From IMG/VR virus record IMGVR_UViG_3300027859_000006, positions 1-64,000 of that record: DNA of 64,000 bases; one strand, 5' to 3'. The first letter of the stretch is position 1. Every line of letters begins with the position of its first letter. A program made the translations under genes and the position numbers. This document shows positions 53,873 through 60,688 of this stretch, one piece after another. Source of the DNA: a virus. The notes under the pieces were generated by a model that worked only from the letters and a program-made list of their open reading frames with translations, ran no database searches and was not told where the DNA came from.

Positions 53873-53899
53873 TTGAGCATTAAAACAAATTAAGAACGG

Positions 53900-55561
53900 T
53901 TATGCAACAACTTTTTGCGGGTTCAAGGTGATTAATTGTACCTGTCCGTTGCTGTATTCCATCATGTGACCGTGATCCCACGATGACGCGCCCCCACGGT
54001 TATAGCCTTGATTTAGTCGAGCGGTAACGCCTGTAGTAAACACTGAGCCTATTATGCATGGGCTGTGGGTGTGTCCTGTTATTAGGTTTAAATTCCAGTC
54101 TTTGAACTGATTTGGGTTTCCTGCGCTCCCGTTTGCGCCCTTGTGCCCATGCTGCGAATAATCGAATTTAAGCGGCTTAAAAGGCTTATCCATTCGACCA
54201 AAATGCACATTATTGGGTAACTCTGGCAATGTGGTTAGATCGGCATTTTCTAAGGCGATCTGTAACGCGTTTTTCTCATGTTCACCTTGGTCTAAGGTAT
54301 CGCACACTAACCAATTTAACAGATAGTATAATTTGCTGTTATGGCTGTCCTGCTTGGGATTAACGCTACTATCATCCAGCCAATTGTCGAGCGCTGAGTT
54401 GTGATTGCTCTCGGTGATCGATACGGTATCAACTATGGTAGATAATTCGGTTAACTGTACGATTACCTGTTTAAGGTCGTTCTCAACGCTTTCATGTCGA
54501 TTTGCGTACAAGTGCTTCCCACTGTTACGGTTATGGTGAGACCTTGTGCTAAAGTGTAAAATATCGTCAACTGCGATCACACTTGGTTTAACTTTGTCAA
54601 GAAAGTCCATTGTCTTTTGCCAATATGCATGATCGTAAACTTCACAATGTAGATCACCAAGTTTTCCGGCTTCTGGTAATTTACCGTAATAATATTCGAG
54701 TTCAGGTAACACCACATTCAATGATCCGTCATCGCCTTGAAAAACGTTGGTAACGTTATAACCACCGTCACACTTGTAAACGATCATGGCTGCCTGTTTA
54801 TGGTCTTTTTCCGCTTCTGCTCCTGCGCGACTTCTGGTGTAGTTGTACGCTGTGCAGCTACCAGTAGTGACAGCCTTTGTAATTGATTGATCGTTAAGTC
54901 GTGGTAGCGTTTTGTACTGCTGCTTGGGGCTTGCTACTACCGTGATTAGTTCACCACTATTCAGCTTGGCCGCTGCATTAATAGGCAATTTGTTAGTTGG
55001 TAAAACTGCTGCGGTGCTAGCGATCAAACAGGCGTTTTTCTCGAATAGCCAACAATCGTCAAGCTGTAAAAACGGCGTGACCTTAGGGTTAAATACTTCG
55101 GCTTCGGTCTCTACCGCTGGACTAAAGGCGTTTTTGTTATAGTAAACGGGCATTACCATTAAACGCGCATCTAGTAGGCTTGCTCTCATATCATCGATCA
55201 TAGCAAGAAGTTGATCCTCAAAGCCTGTGGTAATAGTGTTATTTTGTGCGCTTGTAATTACGAAAACATCACCGTCTAGAACTGGCAATAAATCGCGCTG
55301 TGATTGAGTGTAACCAACTTGTGTATCTGCCGCTGGTTTAGTCGCTGCACTTGGCTTTTTCGCTTTCTCAGCCTCTCTCAGGCTCTTTAGATGCTCAACA
55401 ACTAGCGGCATTAAAATAGCTGCATCGCCTTTAAGATCAAGGTTATGGATCGCATCCTCAACAACTTCCAAGCGTGAATCACGTTTACGCTTACCTAAAA
55501 GGTTATTTTCCTCGCACTCTGCGCAAAGTAGATCAAAGTTTTTATCGTTTAAATGTTTCAT
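53900..55561 (-). CDS. Metallophosphoesterase, T5 A1-like pre-early protein
   Basis: 553 residues, close to T5 A1 (about 556). The C-terminal half shows the full metallophosphoesterase order: LGDLHCEVYD (D303, H305), VIAVDDILHF (D332/D333) with SHHN (341-344), TESNHN (N386, H387), HGHKG (H471/H473) and ITGHTHSP (496-499). The N-terminal 300 residues have no clear motif apart from a Lys/Ala-rich linker near 65-80. T5 A1 is needed for host DNA breakdown and for completing DNA entry; a nuclease or phosphatase of the Mre11/SbcD class would fit. Metal-binding motifs are seen; the A1 link is inferred from length, order and neighbours. It is distinct from the SbcD-like gene at 20,266. Confidence 0.65.
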   Translation of the reverse strand: MKHLNDKNFDLLCAECEENNLLGKRKRDSRLEVVEDAIHNLDLKGDAAILMPLVVEHLKSLREAEKAKKPSAATKPAADTQVGYTQSQRDLLPVLDGDVFVITSAQNNTITTGFEDQLLAMIDDMRASLLDARLMVMPVYYNKNAFSPAVETEAEVFNPKVTPFLQLDDCWLFEKNACLIASTAAVLPTNKLPINAAAKLNSGELITVVASPKQQYKTLPRLNDQSITKAVTTGSCTAYNYTRSRAGAEAEKDHKQAAMIVYKCDGGYNVTNVFQGDDGSLNVVLPELEYYYGKLPEAGKLGDLHCEVYDHAYWQKTMDFLDKVKPSVIAVDDILHFSTRSHHNRNSGKHLYANRHESVENDLKQVIVQLTELSTIVDTVSITESNHNSALDNWLDDSSVNPKQDSHNSKLYYLLNWLVCDTLDQGEHEKNALQIALENADLTTLPELPNNVHFGRMDKPFKPLKFDYSQHGHKGANGSAGNPNQFKDWNLNLITGHTHSPCIIGSVFTTGVTARLNQGYNRGGASSWDHGHMMEYSNGQVQLITLNPQKVVA

Positions 55562-55626
55562 AAATAACGGTTTCCCTATTAAGGTTTTTTAAGGATCTAT
55601 GAAGATCCCGTTACGAGTTGATCAAA

Positions 55627-56142
55627 TTAATGACCGTGAAAAGGAACGTGAATTGCTTTCATGTTCAGGCGCTGTGCCATTTGGCAGTTTGCTAGATTAT
55701 CATCGACCAAAAATGATCGCGACAATTCAGCCGATGAAAATGCGCGTGTTAGGTGGTACTCTTTTAATTCAAAATCTCGTCTACGATCATTTTCGCCCTC
55801 TCTGGAAAAGATTGCGGTCGGTTTGATCCCGTTTTTACGCAACCACTTTTCAGAGTTCTTGCACATAACGCGAGCGGTACAAACAAAAAATGGTCTACCT
55901 GCATCAGTTAGGAACTGCGGCACTTCTGCCAGTGGCATGATCTGATCTTTAGCAATATTTGCAGCCGTTGAAAGTTTACGATACATTTCAAGGTTAAGCG
56001 ATCCGTCAGGGTGTATCGCTTGGCGGTGTGTAGCATCGATCACTACACCATCAAGATCAAAAATAGGTATAATGCTCTGATCCAATAGGATCGCATCAGT
56101 CATTTGAAGCGCTGCCGCTCTTGTATTTTGAATTGTTAACAT
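55627..56142 (-). CDS. HAD-type phosphatase (dmp-like by position)
   Basis: 171 residues. HAD motifs: I IFDLDGVVID (nucleophile and acid/base Asp), II FFVCTAR, a basic helix near KNSEKWLRKNG as motif III region, and IV FLVDDNLANC. The cap is small. GGGAG lies 8 bp before the ATG. It is first in the leftward operon with the A1-like and A2-like genes. In T5 this position holds dmp, the 5'-deoxyribonucleotidase that destroys host nucleotides; this protein is a plausible functional equivalent, or a polynucleotide 3'/5'-phosphatase. Confidence 0.65.
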   Translation of the reverse strand: MLTIQNTRAAALQMTDAILLDQSIIPIFDLDGVVIDATHRQAIHPDGSLNLEMYRKLSTAANIAKDQIMPLAEVPQFLTDAGRPFFVCTARVMCKNSEKWLRKNGIKPTAIFSREGENDRRRDFELKEYHLTRAFSSAELSRSFLVDDNLANCQMAQRLNMKAIHVPFHGH

Positions 56143-56216
56143 CTGGTTAACTCCCGTTTAAGGTATATAAAAATATACGGTTTTTGTTGGGGCTGCTTGC
56201 CTCTCAACTGTTACCC

Positions 56217-56244
56217 ATTATATAGACCAACAAACTTTTGTCTA
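56217..56244 (-). promoter_or_regulatory. Sigma-70 promoter for pre-early-like operon
   Basis: On the minus strand TAGACA (56,244-56,239), 16-bp spacer, TATAAT (56,222-56,217). The leader to the HAD gene is about 68 nt. Fur-like boxes 2 and 3 lie 80-150 bp upstream of it. Confidence 0.75.
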
Positions 56245-56323
56245 TATTAGTTTTTATACGTATGTATGAAATTATATACTTTTCATTTGCTCTGTTCTGT
56301 GCTACCCTACCAGCAAATGCAAA

Positions 56324-56392
56324 TGAGAACTATTCTCATCTGACCGGCTCCGCCAGGTCGGAACGACCAAACGCAAATGAGAATGATTCGCA
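56324..56392. promoter_or_regulatory. Fur-box-like palindromes 2 and 3
   Basis: TGAGAACTATTCTCA (56,324-56,338) and TGAGAATGATTCGCA (56,378-56,392), each 11 of 14 positions of the 7-1-7 Fur box by hand count. Box 3 continues into CAACCGCGCCGATTTT. The 36 bp from 56,375 to 56,410 recur exactly at 60,121-60,156. Confidence 0.55.
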
Positions 56393-56828
56393 TTCAACCG
56401 CGCCGATTTTGGGTCGCTTTCCCAGCTATGACTTATTATTGCATTTACGTGTAGCATTGTCTAGAACTAATTTATTATAAGAATGAATTTATTTAGGCGA
56501 TTTTGTTATATAGTGAATTGTGGCATTCTAGCAATTACTATGCCAACTCAAAAACCGTGCCAAAGTCGCAAATCGCGTATAAGCGGTCTAAATGGCTCTG
56601 TATTGAGAGCTGGATGCAAGCCAAGCAAGTGCATTGCTATACCGTAGAAGTCTTCTCATATTGCCATTGTGTAAGTTGTTGATTTTAAAGGGAAAAATAA
56701 TGCTTGACAAGCCGATGGCACGATTTTTTCTATTGCAAACGACGTGCCAACTTTTATTGGTCAATTTCACTACTTTTTAGTCAATTTCGCTTATGGCACG
56801 GACTTTGCTAGGTAAATACGAATGCAAA

Positions 56829-56843
56829 TGATAATGATTCGCA
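56829..56843. promoter_or_regulatory. Fur-box-like palindrome 4
   Basis: TGATAATGATTCGCA, 12 of 14 positions of the Fur box, the best match of the family. It is followed by TTTGACCGCGCCGA, so the GC-rich tail of the 36-bp repeat is kept. It lies 42 bp before the first DnaA-like box. Confidence 0.6.
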
Positions 56844-56884
56844 TTTGACCGCGCCGAAAAATGGCATGGAAGTTGCTAGGGAAG

Positions 56885-57031
56885 TTATCAACAGGTACGT
56901 GTGAGTAAGTGAAGTTATGCACAATACTGTATAAATGTACAAGCGCTCAGCGGACGCTGGTGGACTTATCCACAGAAAATTGTGGATAAATATACCTGTA
57001 TAGATATACAGTAGTTTTAAGTTGTGGGTAA
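56885..57031. promoter_or_regulatory. DnaA-box cluster
   Basis: Two perfect boxes in inverted order, TTATCCACA (56,966-56,974) and TGTGGATAA (56,981-56,989), 6 bp apart. Three near matches: TTATCAACA (56,885), TTATGCACA (56,915) and TGTGGGTAA (57,023). Five in 147 bp is far above chance. The stretch 56,987-57,016 between the last boxes is AT-rich and could unwind. Host DnaA binding here would fit an origin or a stop point for DNA entry. Confidence 0.7.
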
Positions 57032-57190
57032 CTCAAACGTACCATTTAAAGCTCCTGTAAGCCATTCTGACGGGTTTTTATGTGAGAGTAATACTAGGGC
57101 TTAGGTGGGATAGAATACCTAGTGAGTCCAGGCGAAGCCTGGTTATAAAAAACGGGTTTTCTAGAGCGAAAAGTTATTATAAAAAGGTAC

Positions 57191-57219
57191 TTTACAATTT
57201 TAGCCACCGCTACTATAAT
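57191..57219 (+). promoter_or_regulatory. Sigma-70 promoter
   Basis: TTTACA at 57,191-57,196, 17-bp spacer, TATAAT at 57,214-57,219. It drives the 57,272 gene through a leader that shares GAGGCAATA and AACGGGGTA blocks with the leader at 59,203. Confidence 0.75.
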
Positions 57220-57271
57220 GTATTTAAAGGTTGAGGCAATAAGGCAGCAACCAAAAACGGGGTATAAAAAT

Positions 57272-57637
57272 ATGAAATATTTCAATTTTGATGTTAATGC
57301 ATCTATTTCTGTAAAAGTTGAACTAATTCAACTAGTATCTAACTCTGAACTAGTTGCTCTACGCTTTTCACGTACCGAAGAAATTTTTGGTATTAAAGAA
57401 CTTGTAAGTGTAAAGCATGTTGCAGTGAGCAATGAAGAGGTGTACAGTACTAAGCTAGAATCCCTAGCTATTAAGGCATTTGGTACTAATAGTAAAATAT
57501 ACGCTACATTTTTAGTTGCAGGTAAAAACGAAAATGCTAACGAGCACTACTATAAACTTATGGAAATTCAAGAACTCCTACACGCATTAAAAACCAGACC
57601 TAATTTAAGACTTCGTAATATGGAAGTTACAAAATAA
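57272..57637 (+). CDS. Hypothetical protein
   Basis: 121 residues from ATG at 57,272; a longer frame from 57,218 would begin inside the promoter and is rejected. It is beta then alpha in character (NASISVKVELIQLVSNSELV; KLMEIQELLHALKTRPNL). The family is unknown. The first plus-strand gene after the repeat-dense region, with a strong promoter, so it is likely made very early. Confidence 0.6.
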   Translation: MKYFNFDVNASISVKVELIQLVSNSELVALRFSRTEEIFGIKELVSVKHVAVSNEEVYSTKLESLAIKAFGTNSKIYATFLVAGKNENANEHYYKLMEIQELLHALKTRPNLRLRNMEVTK

Positions 57638-57640
57638 TAT

Positions 57641-57674
57641 AAAAAAAAAGGTCTTGACTTTCTAGTTAAGACCT
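57641..57674 (-). terminator. Leftward terminator
   Basis: AGGTCTTGAC pairs with GTTAAGACCT (one G-U). Nine A on the left give nine U on the minus strand. It stops leftward transcripts, such as readthrough from the 60.4-61.3 kb genes, before the repeat region. For the plus-strand gene it is a hairpin without U-tract. Confidence 0.75.
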
Positions 57675-57767
57675 GCGCCGCGCGCCGTAGGCGCCAAAAT
57701 TATGACACATGCAAGCTACGTGCCACTACGCAAGATTACGTGTGTGGTCTGACCAGTGAAAAAGTTG

Positions 57768-57795
57768 TTGCGGTCTTAGCTGGTAGCTGTATAAT
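57768..57795 (+). promoter_or_regulatory. Sigma-70 promoter
   Basis: TTGCGG at 57,768-57,773, 16-bp spacer, TATAAT at 57,790-57,795. It lies 31 bp before the small membrane protein gene. Confidence 0.65.
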
Positions 57796-57826
57796 GATTA
57801 CATCAACTAGAGACAGGGAGACAGGG

Positions 57827-57967
57827 ATGAATGCATCTCATGTTATAGGCTTGCTATTTTTAGGCCTAGCCATTGCTACACTTTTTTCTAGAGAGCCACT
57901 AGCGGCTATACCAGTGGCTACTATAGGTGTGTTGCTAATGTTTGGCAACACTGAGAAACCAGTTTAA
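57827..57967 (+). CDS. Small membrane protein
   Basis: 46 residues. ATG follows GGGAGACAGG. Two hydrophobic segments (VIGLLFLGLAIATLF and LAAIPVATIGVLLMF) joined by SREP form a hairpin in the membrane. A longer frame from 57,740 would run through the promoter. It has its own promoter and terminator. Small early membrane proteins of phages often act in exclusion or membrane takeover; nothing more specific is visible. Confidence 0.6.
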   Translation: MNASHVIGLLFLGLAIATLFSREPLAAIPVATIGVLLMFGNTEKPV

Positions 57968-57991
57968 CCCCGTAGGCGATAACCGCCATTT

Positions 57992-58022
57992 TGCCCCGTC
58001 TATCTGGGCGGGGCATTTTTTA
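57992..58022 (+). terminator. Intrinsic terminator
   Basis: TGCCCCG (57,992-57,998) pairs with CGGGGCA (58,009-58,015), followed by seven T. Confidence 0.85.
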
Positions 58023-58033
58023 AGGGTAGTATA

Positions 58034-58225
58034 ATGGATAAAAAATTCGGCTGGTGTGGTGCTGGCTTAATGGTAATTTTTAGCTTTACCTTGTTGCCGA
58101 TTTTCGGTATACTAGGTCTGACGTTGCTTACAGTGCAAGCGGTTAGCACTAAGCAACATAACTTGACAGCTCTAAACACATTTAGTATACTAGGGCTGAT
58201 TTTAAACTCTACGGGAGTAATTTAA
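58034..58225 (+). CDS. Small membrane protein
   Basis: 63 residues with two long hydrophobic segments (GLMVIFSFTLLPIFGILGLT and FSILGLILNSTGVI) and a short polar loop (TKQHNLTAL). The start is 10 bp after AAGGG. The family is unknown. It is 1 bp ahead of the next gene, so co-translated. Together with the 57,827 protein it makes two small membrane proteins in a row. Confidence 0.6.
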   Translation: MDKKFGWCGAGLMVIFSFTLLPIFGILGLTLLTVQAVSTKQHNLTALNTFSILGLILNSTGVI

Positions 58226-58226
58226 T

Positions 58227-58625
58227 ATGTTTAAGCAATTCGCAGCAACACGTATTCTAGCTACAGCTATCGCTTCGGTTTTGGATTCTGGAAAGGATCT
58301 AAGTTGTGAAAATGTTGTTTCAGCTATGATGATCGAGGCAAGCAAAAACGAAATCCCTTACGCGGATTTAAAAACCTTTTGTGTTGACACGATTGTAGTG
58401 GCAACGAATACACCTACTACTCCAATCGTTGCAAACCTAGAGGAAATTGCACAAGCGGATGATCCTCTGATGCATTTAGCCAGTCGTATATTGAGCGATG
58501 AAAACATGGGAGCGCTACAGAAAAACCTAGAGGCTGAGCCTGATGAAGATGAGGAAGAAGGTTCACTACTTGATGTGATTCGTAGCTTGCGTGGCAATGT
58601 GCGCACGGAAAAGGATGTAAACTAG
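58227..58625 (+). CDS. Hypothetical acidic protein
   Basis: 132 residues. The N-terminal 60 residues are helical (TRILATAIASVLDSGKDLSC); the C-terminal part has an acidic run (EAEPDEDEEEG) and then a basic helix. The strongly acidic stretch could mimic DNA, but this is only a composition-based thought. The family is unknown. It starts 1 bp after the preceding stop. Confidence 0.55.
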   Translation: MFKQFAATRILATAIASVLDSGKDLSCENVVSAMMIEASKNEIPYADLKTFCVDTIVVATNTPTTPIVANLEEIAQADDPLMHLASRILSDENMGALQKNLEAEPDEDEEEGSLLDVIRSLRGNVRTEKDVN

Positions 58626-58636
58626 TAGAGGCAGCT

Positions 58637-58885
58637 ATGGCGAACACTGGCATTGAAAAGGGGTGTTCGCCTACACCCCTGAGAACAGTAAGCACAATTC
58701 GCAGAGAGATTCAAGCCCTAGAGCAAGAATATCTCAATTTACCTAGTATAATGGTAGCTAGTATAGTAGGGTACGATTATATAGATCGTATTAATGCGAA
58801 AAAATCAACTATTAATTTTCTCACTACCAGAATAAGACGCCGCAAGTTTTACAACTGGCTGAGAAAGAAAACAGGGTGCAAATGA
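58637..58885 (+). CDS. Hypothetical basic protein
   Basis: 82 residues. Helical, with a basic C-terminus (FLTTRIRRRKFYNWLRKKTG). The middle reads STIRREIQALEQEYLNLPSI, a short coiled coil. AGAGGCAGCTATGG gives a fair ribosome site. The family is unknown; nucleic-acid binding is possible from the charge. It overlaps the next gene by 4 bp (ATGA). Confidence 0.5.
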   Translation: MANTGIEKGCSPTPLRTVSTIRREIQALEQEYLNLPSIMVASIVGYDYIDRINAKKSTINFLTTRIRRRKFYNWLRKKTGCK

Positions 58886-59142
58886 TGAAACTAGAAGACA
58901 AACTAGAAGTGGTTAAAAAGTTAACTGACCTATTTAAACGTAACTACGGTACACAACAAAGTGTGGAGATACTCCAAGCGTTATTCGATGCAGAGGGTAG
59001 TGCGGAGGAGGATTTCGCGGTTGATGAACTACAACCCATTTTAGGGCTACACTTGAGCTATGTTTCTGAAAGCGATGAGACAGAGCAGAGCGACATTGAT
59101 ACTACCAGTTTATTATGTGAACTTTTTGCATACTGCACTTAG
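58882..59142 (+). CDS. Hypothetical acidic protein
   Basis: 86 residues from ATG at 58,882 (a second ATG follows at once; a GTG at 58,876 is also possible). Helical N-terminus (KLEVVKKLTDLFKRNYGTQQ) and an acidic rest (EGSAEEDFAVDELQ, SESDETEQSDIDTT). The basic-acidic contrast with its coupled upstream neighbour suggests the two may bind each other. The family is unknown. Confidence 0.5.
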   Translation: MMKLEDKLEVVKKLTDLFKRNYGTQQSVEILQALFDAEGSAEEDFAVDELQPILGLHLSYVSESDETEQSDIDTTSLLCELFAYCT

Positions 59143-59165
59143 TAAAATTAATTTCAAAAAAGCGC

Positions 59166-59193
59166 TTGCTTTTTTGTGTGCCCGTTGTATACT
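59166..59193 (+). promoter_or_regulatory. Sigma-70 promoter
   Basis: TTGCTT at 59,166-59,171, 16-bp spacer, TATACT at 59,188-59,193. It leads into the GAGGCAATA...AACGGGGTA leader shared with the 57,272 gene. Confidence 0.6.
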
Positions 59194-59244
59194 ATAAACA
59201 AGTCGAGGCAATACCGCCAAGACACTAATAACGGGGTAAAAAAT

Positions 59245-59697
59245 ATGAAAACTTCTTCTTTTGTGGCTGGTACTGTAGATTGCGTTTATCCTAGACCTGT
59301 AGAGGGTGACGACTTGGCAAAGGTGGCCGCTGCTCTAGACAGCATGGAGGAACTTTATACAGTTGAGCTATCGCTGGATAACTCTTTTGATAGTGAGGGA
59401 GAGTACCTAGTGCCTCTATTGGCAGGGTTTGACCTGAATAATGACTACCGTGCAGAGGGCAGACTAAACAAGTCTTTCCGTGATTATAAAGACCGTAGCA
59501 AGGGCTTTGCGTTCGTAGGCAAAATGGAGGTGCAGCCTCGCTACCTACCACAAGCAGAATTTTGGTTCAATACTACTAGAGAACCTAGCACATGGGGGGA
59601 GGCTTTGCAAGCTACCGTAGAGCGGATCAAAGAACACGACGGAAGAGGCACTTTAGTAGTAAAAGCCCGTCGCGAAATTTTTAAAATAGCTATCTAA
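59245..59697 (+). CDS. Hypothetical protein
   Basis: 150 residues from ATG at 59,245; the longer frame from 59,176 begins between the -35 and -10 boxes and is rejected. Beta and loop-rich, with two similar glycine/aspartate-rich pieces (DSEGEYLVPLLAGFDLNNDY; FVGKMEVQPRYLPQAEFWFN). The family is unknown. The leader is shared with 57,272, so the two are probably co-regulated. Confidence 0.6.
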   Translation: MKTSSFVAGTVDCVYPRPVEGDDLAKVAAALDSMEELYTVELSLDNSFDSEGEYLVPLLAGFDLNNDYRAEGRLNKSFRDYKDRSKGFAFVGKMEVQPRYLPQAEFWFNTTREPSTWGEALQATVERIKEHDGRGTLVVKARREIFKIAI

Positions 59698-59742
59698 TCA
59701 ATAATAGGGGCGCAAGCCCCCCAATACTTACAACTGGAGAAA

Positions 59743-59796
59743 ATGAAGATGAAATTTAAAAAAGCTATGAAAATTGTAAAAAAGCTTGACAGCTAA
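59743..59796 (+). CDS. 17-residue basic micropeptide
   Basis: ATGAAGATGAAATTTAAAAA and on to TAA at 59,794-59,796. Seven of 17 residues are Lys. CTGGAG lies 5 bp before the ATG. A GGGGC-GCAA-GCCCC hairpin (59,707-59,720) lies just upstream, and the next gene starts 2 bp after the stop. It may be a leader peptide that couples translation to the 59,799 gene, or a real micropeptide. Confidence 0.4.
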   Translation: MKMKFKKAMKIVKKLDS

Positions 59797-59798
59797 GC

Positions 59799-59981
59799 AT
59801 GAAAGCAAAAATAACTATGCTAGAGGAATTAACAGGCATAGAGGATGGTGAAACTCTGACCAAAGAAATACTAGCGCAGGGTGTAACTCTTGAAAACGTC
59901 GCCTTAGCTAATTCAGCCGCCAACAAACATACGTTTACTTGGACAAAAGACGACGTAGAAAGGATGCGACCTTATATGTAA
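59799..59981 (+). CDS. Small acidic helical protein
   Basis: 60 residues (MLEELTGIEDGETLTKEILA; WTKDDVERMRPYM). The last 15 residues look like one short helix after a Trp. No own ribosome site is clear, so it probably depends on the micropeptide frame upstream. The family is unknown. A strong terminator follows. Confidence 0.5.
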   Translation: MKAKITMLEELTGIEDGETLTKEILAQGVTLENVALANSAANKHTFTWTKDDVERMRPYM

Positions 59982-59995
59982 ACTAAAGTGAATAA

Positions 59996-60022
59996 AAAGT
60001 GCATATTTATGCACTTTTTTGC
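59996..60022 (+). terminator. Intrinsic terminator
   Basis: AAGTGCAT pairs with ATGCACTT around ATTT (8-bp stem), followed by TTTT. It closes the 59,245-59,981 transcript. Confidence 0.85.
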
Positions 60023-60123
60023 ATAACCGCGCCGCTCCGGCACACGGATTCCCACCTATACAGTATAACAGGTCTACACGTCAACGCAAGCACTTTTTAA
60101 CTGGTCAGACCACGTAATCTAAA

Positions 60124-60237
60124 TGAGAATGATTCGCATTCAACCGCGCCGATTTTACCATACCCTGACACAAAAAACAAGTCTACATGCAAATGATTCG
60201 TATTTAACTTTTTGAATCTAAATGCAAATGATTCGCA
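60124..60237. promoter_or_regulatory. Fur-box-like palindromes 5, 6 and 7
   Basis: TGAGAATGATTCGCA (60,124-60,138; 11 of 14) begins a 36-bp exact copy of the repeat at 56,375. TGCAAATGATTCGTA (60,188-60,202) and TGCAAATGATTCGCA (60,223-60,237) are weaker, about 9-10 of 14. The surrounding 60,023-60,394 has no gene apart from a decayed copy of the 60,395 gene. Confidence 0.5.
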
Positions 60238-60319
60238 TTCGCAAAGTAACCTTATTTTTCGACAAATAAATTTACCGAAAAATCGGGGGTTTACCCCTGT
60301 CCGGGAGCGCAGCGACCTG

Positions 60320-60358
60320 CGCCAGAGTACGATTTCGACTAGTACTAAACCGACCGCT
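60320..60358 (-). pseudogene. Decayed duplicate fragment of the 60,395 gene
   Basis: 60,320-60,358 matches 60,489-60,526, inside the 77-residue gene, over about 38 bp (CGCCAGAGTACGATT...TAGTACTA.ACCGACCGC), with a 1-nt deletion that breaks the frame. A third short match (GAGTACTAATCCGAC) lies at 60,381. It points to an old tandem duplication. Confidence 0.5.
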
Positions 60359-60394
60359 GCCCCTACGTGTGAGCTACCCTGAGTACTAATCCGA

Positions 60395-60628
60395 CTACCA
60401 TGGCGGCTTGTCCCAATCTTCAGCAGACACTACAGCTTCTGACGGGCGTGCTGTGCTGGTGGAAGTAGACGGGCGCGAAGTGCCCGTCGCCAGAGTACGA
60501 TTCTGACCTAGTACTAGACCGACCGCCTCTGCCAAGAGCAGGAGTTCGTCTTTTTTAGCAGCACTGAGGCTAGGGGCGGCAATGTTTAAGTGAGTACAAA
60601 TCTGATTGGCTATATCTGTCTTAGTCAT
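60395..60628 (-). CDS. Hypothetical protein with Ser/Thr linker
   Basis: 77 residues. The N-terminal half is helical (KTDIANQICTHLNIAAPSLS); the second half is a low-complexity linker (GTSRPSTSTSTARPS) ending in DWDKPPW, which resembles short C-terminal interaction tails such as those of SSB proteins. The family is unknown. A consensus promoter lies 32 bp upstream inside the end of the Bro-N gene. Confidence 0.55.
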   Translation of the reverse strand: MTKTDIANQICTHLNIAAPSLSAAKKDELLLLAEAVGLVLGQNRTLATGTSRPSTSTSTARPSEAVVSAEDWDKPPW

Positions 60629-60659
60629 GCTTATTCCGGTTAATTCAACTTATACGCAT

Positions 60660-60688
60660 ATTATATAAGGTTTATAGCGGAAAAGCAA
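60660..60688 (-). promoter_or_regulatory. Sigma-70 promoter
   Basis: On the minus strand TTGCTT (60,688-60,683), 17-bp spacer, TATAAT (60,665-60,660). It is embedded in the last codons of the Bro-N gene and drives the 77-residue gene. Confidence 0.65.

Larger units (their letters stand above)
56245..57190. other. Repeat-dense non-coding region: candidate injection stop signal or origin
   Basis: About 950 bp without a credible gene. It holds Fur-like boxes 2, 3 and 4, five to seven copies of TGGCA(C/T)G or its complement CGTGCCA (56,521; 56,556; 56,716; 56,743; 56,794; 56,862), two copies of GTCAATTTC(A/G)C (56,760 and 56,780), a DnaA-box cluster (56,885-57,031), and the hairpin CCAGGC-GAA-GCCTGG (57,127-57,141). 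In T5, the injection stop signal beside the pre-early genes is likewise rich in repeats and DnaA boxes. An origin of replication is the other reading. Confidence 0.55.

Noticed and set aside
56238-56480. 80-residue plus-strand frame with a signal-peptide-like start
   Set aside because: No ribosome site, and its coding part is made of the Fur-like repeats 2 and 3; the hydrophobic start is probably chance in AT-rich DNA.
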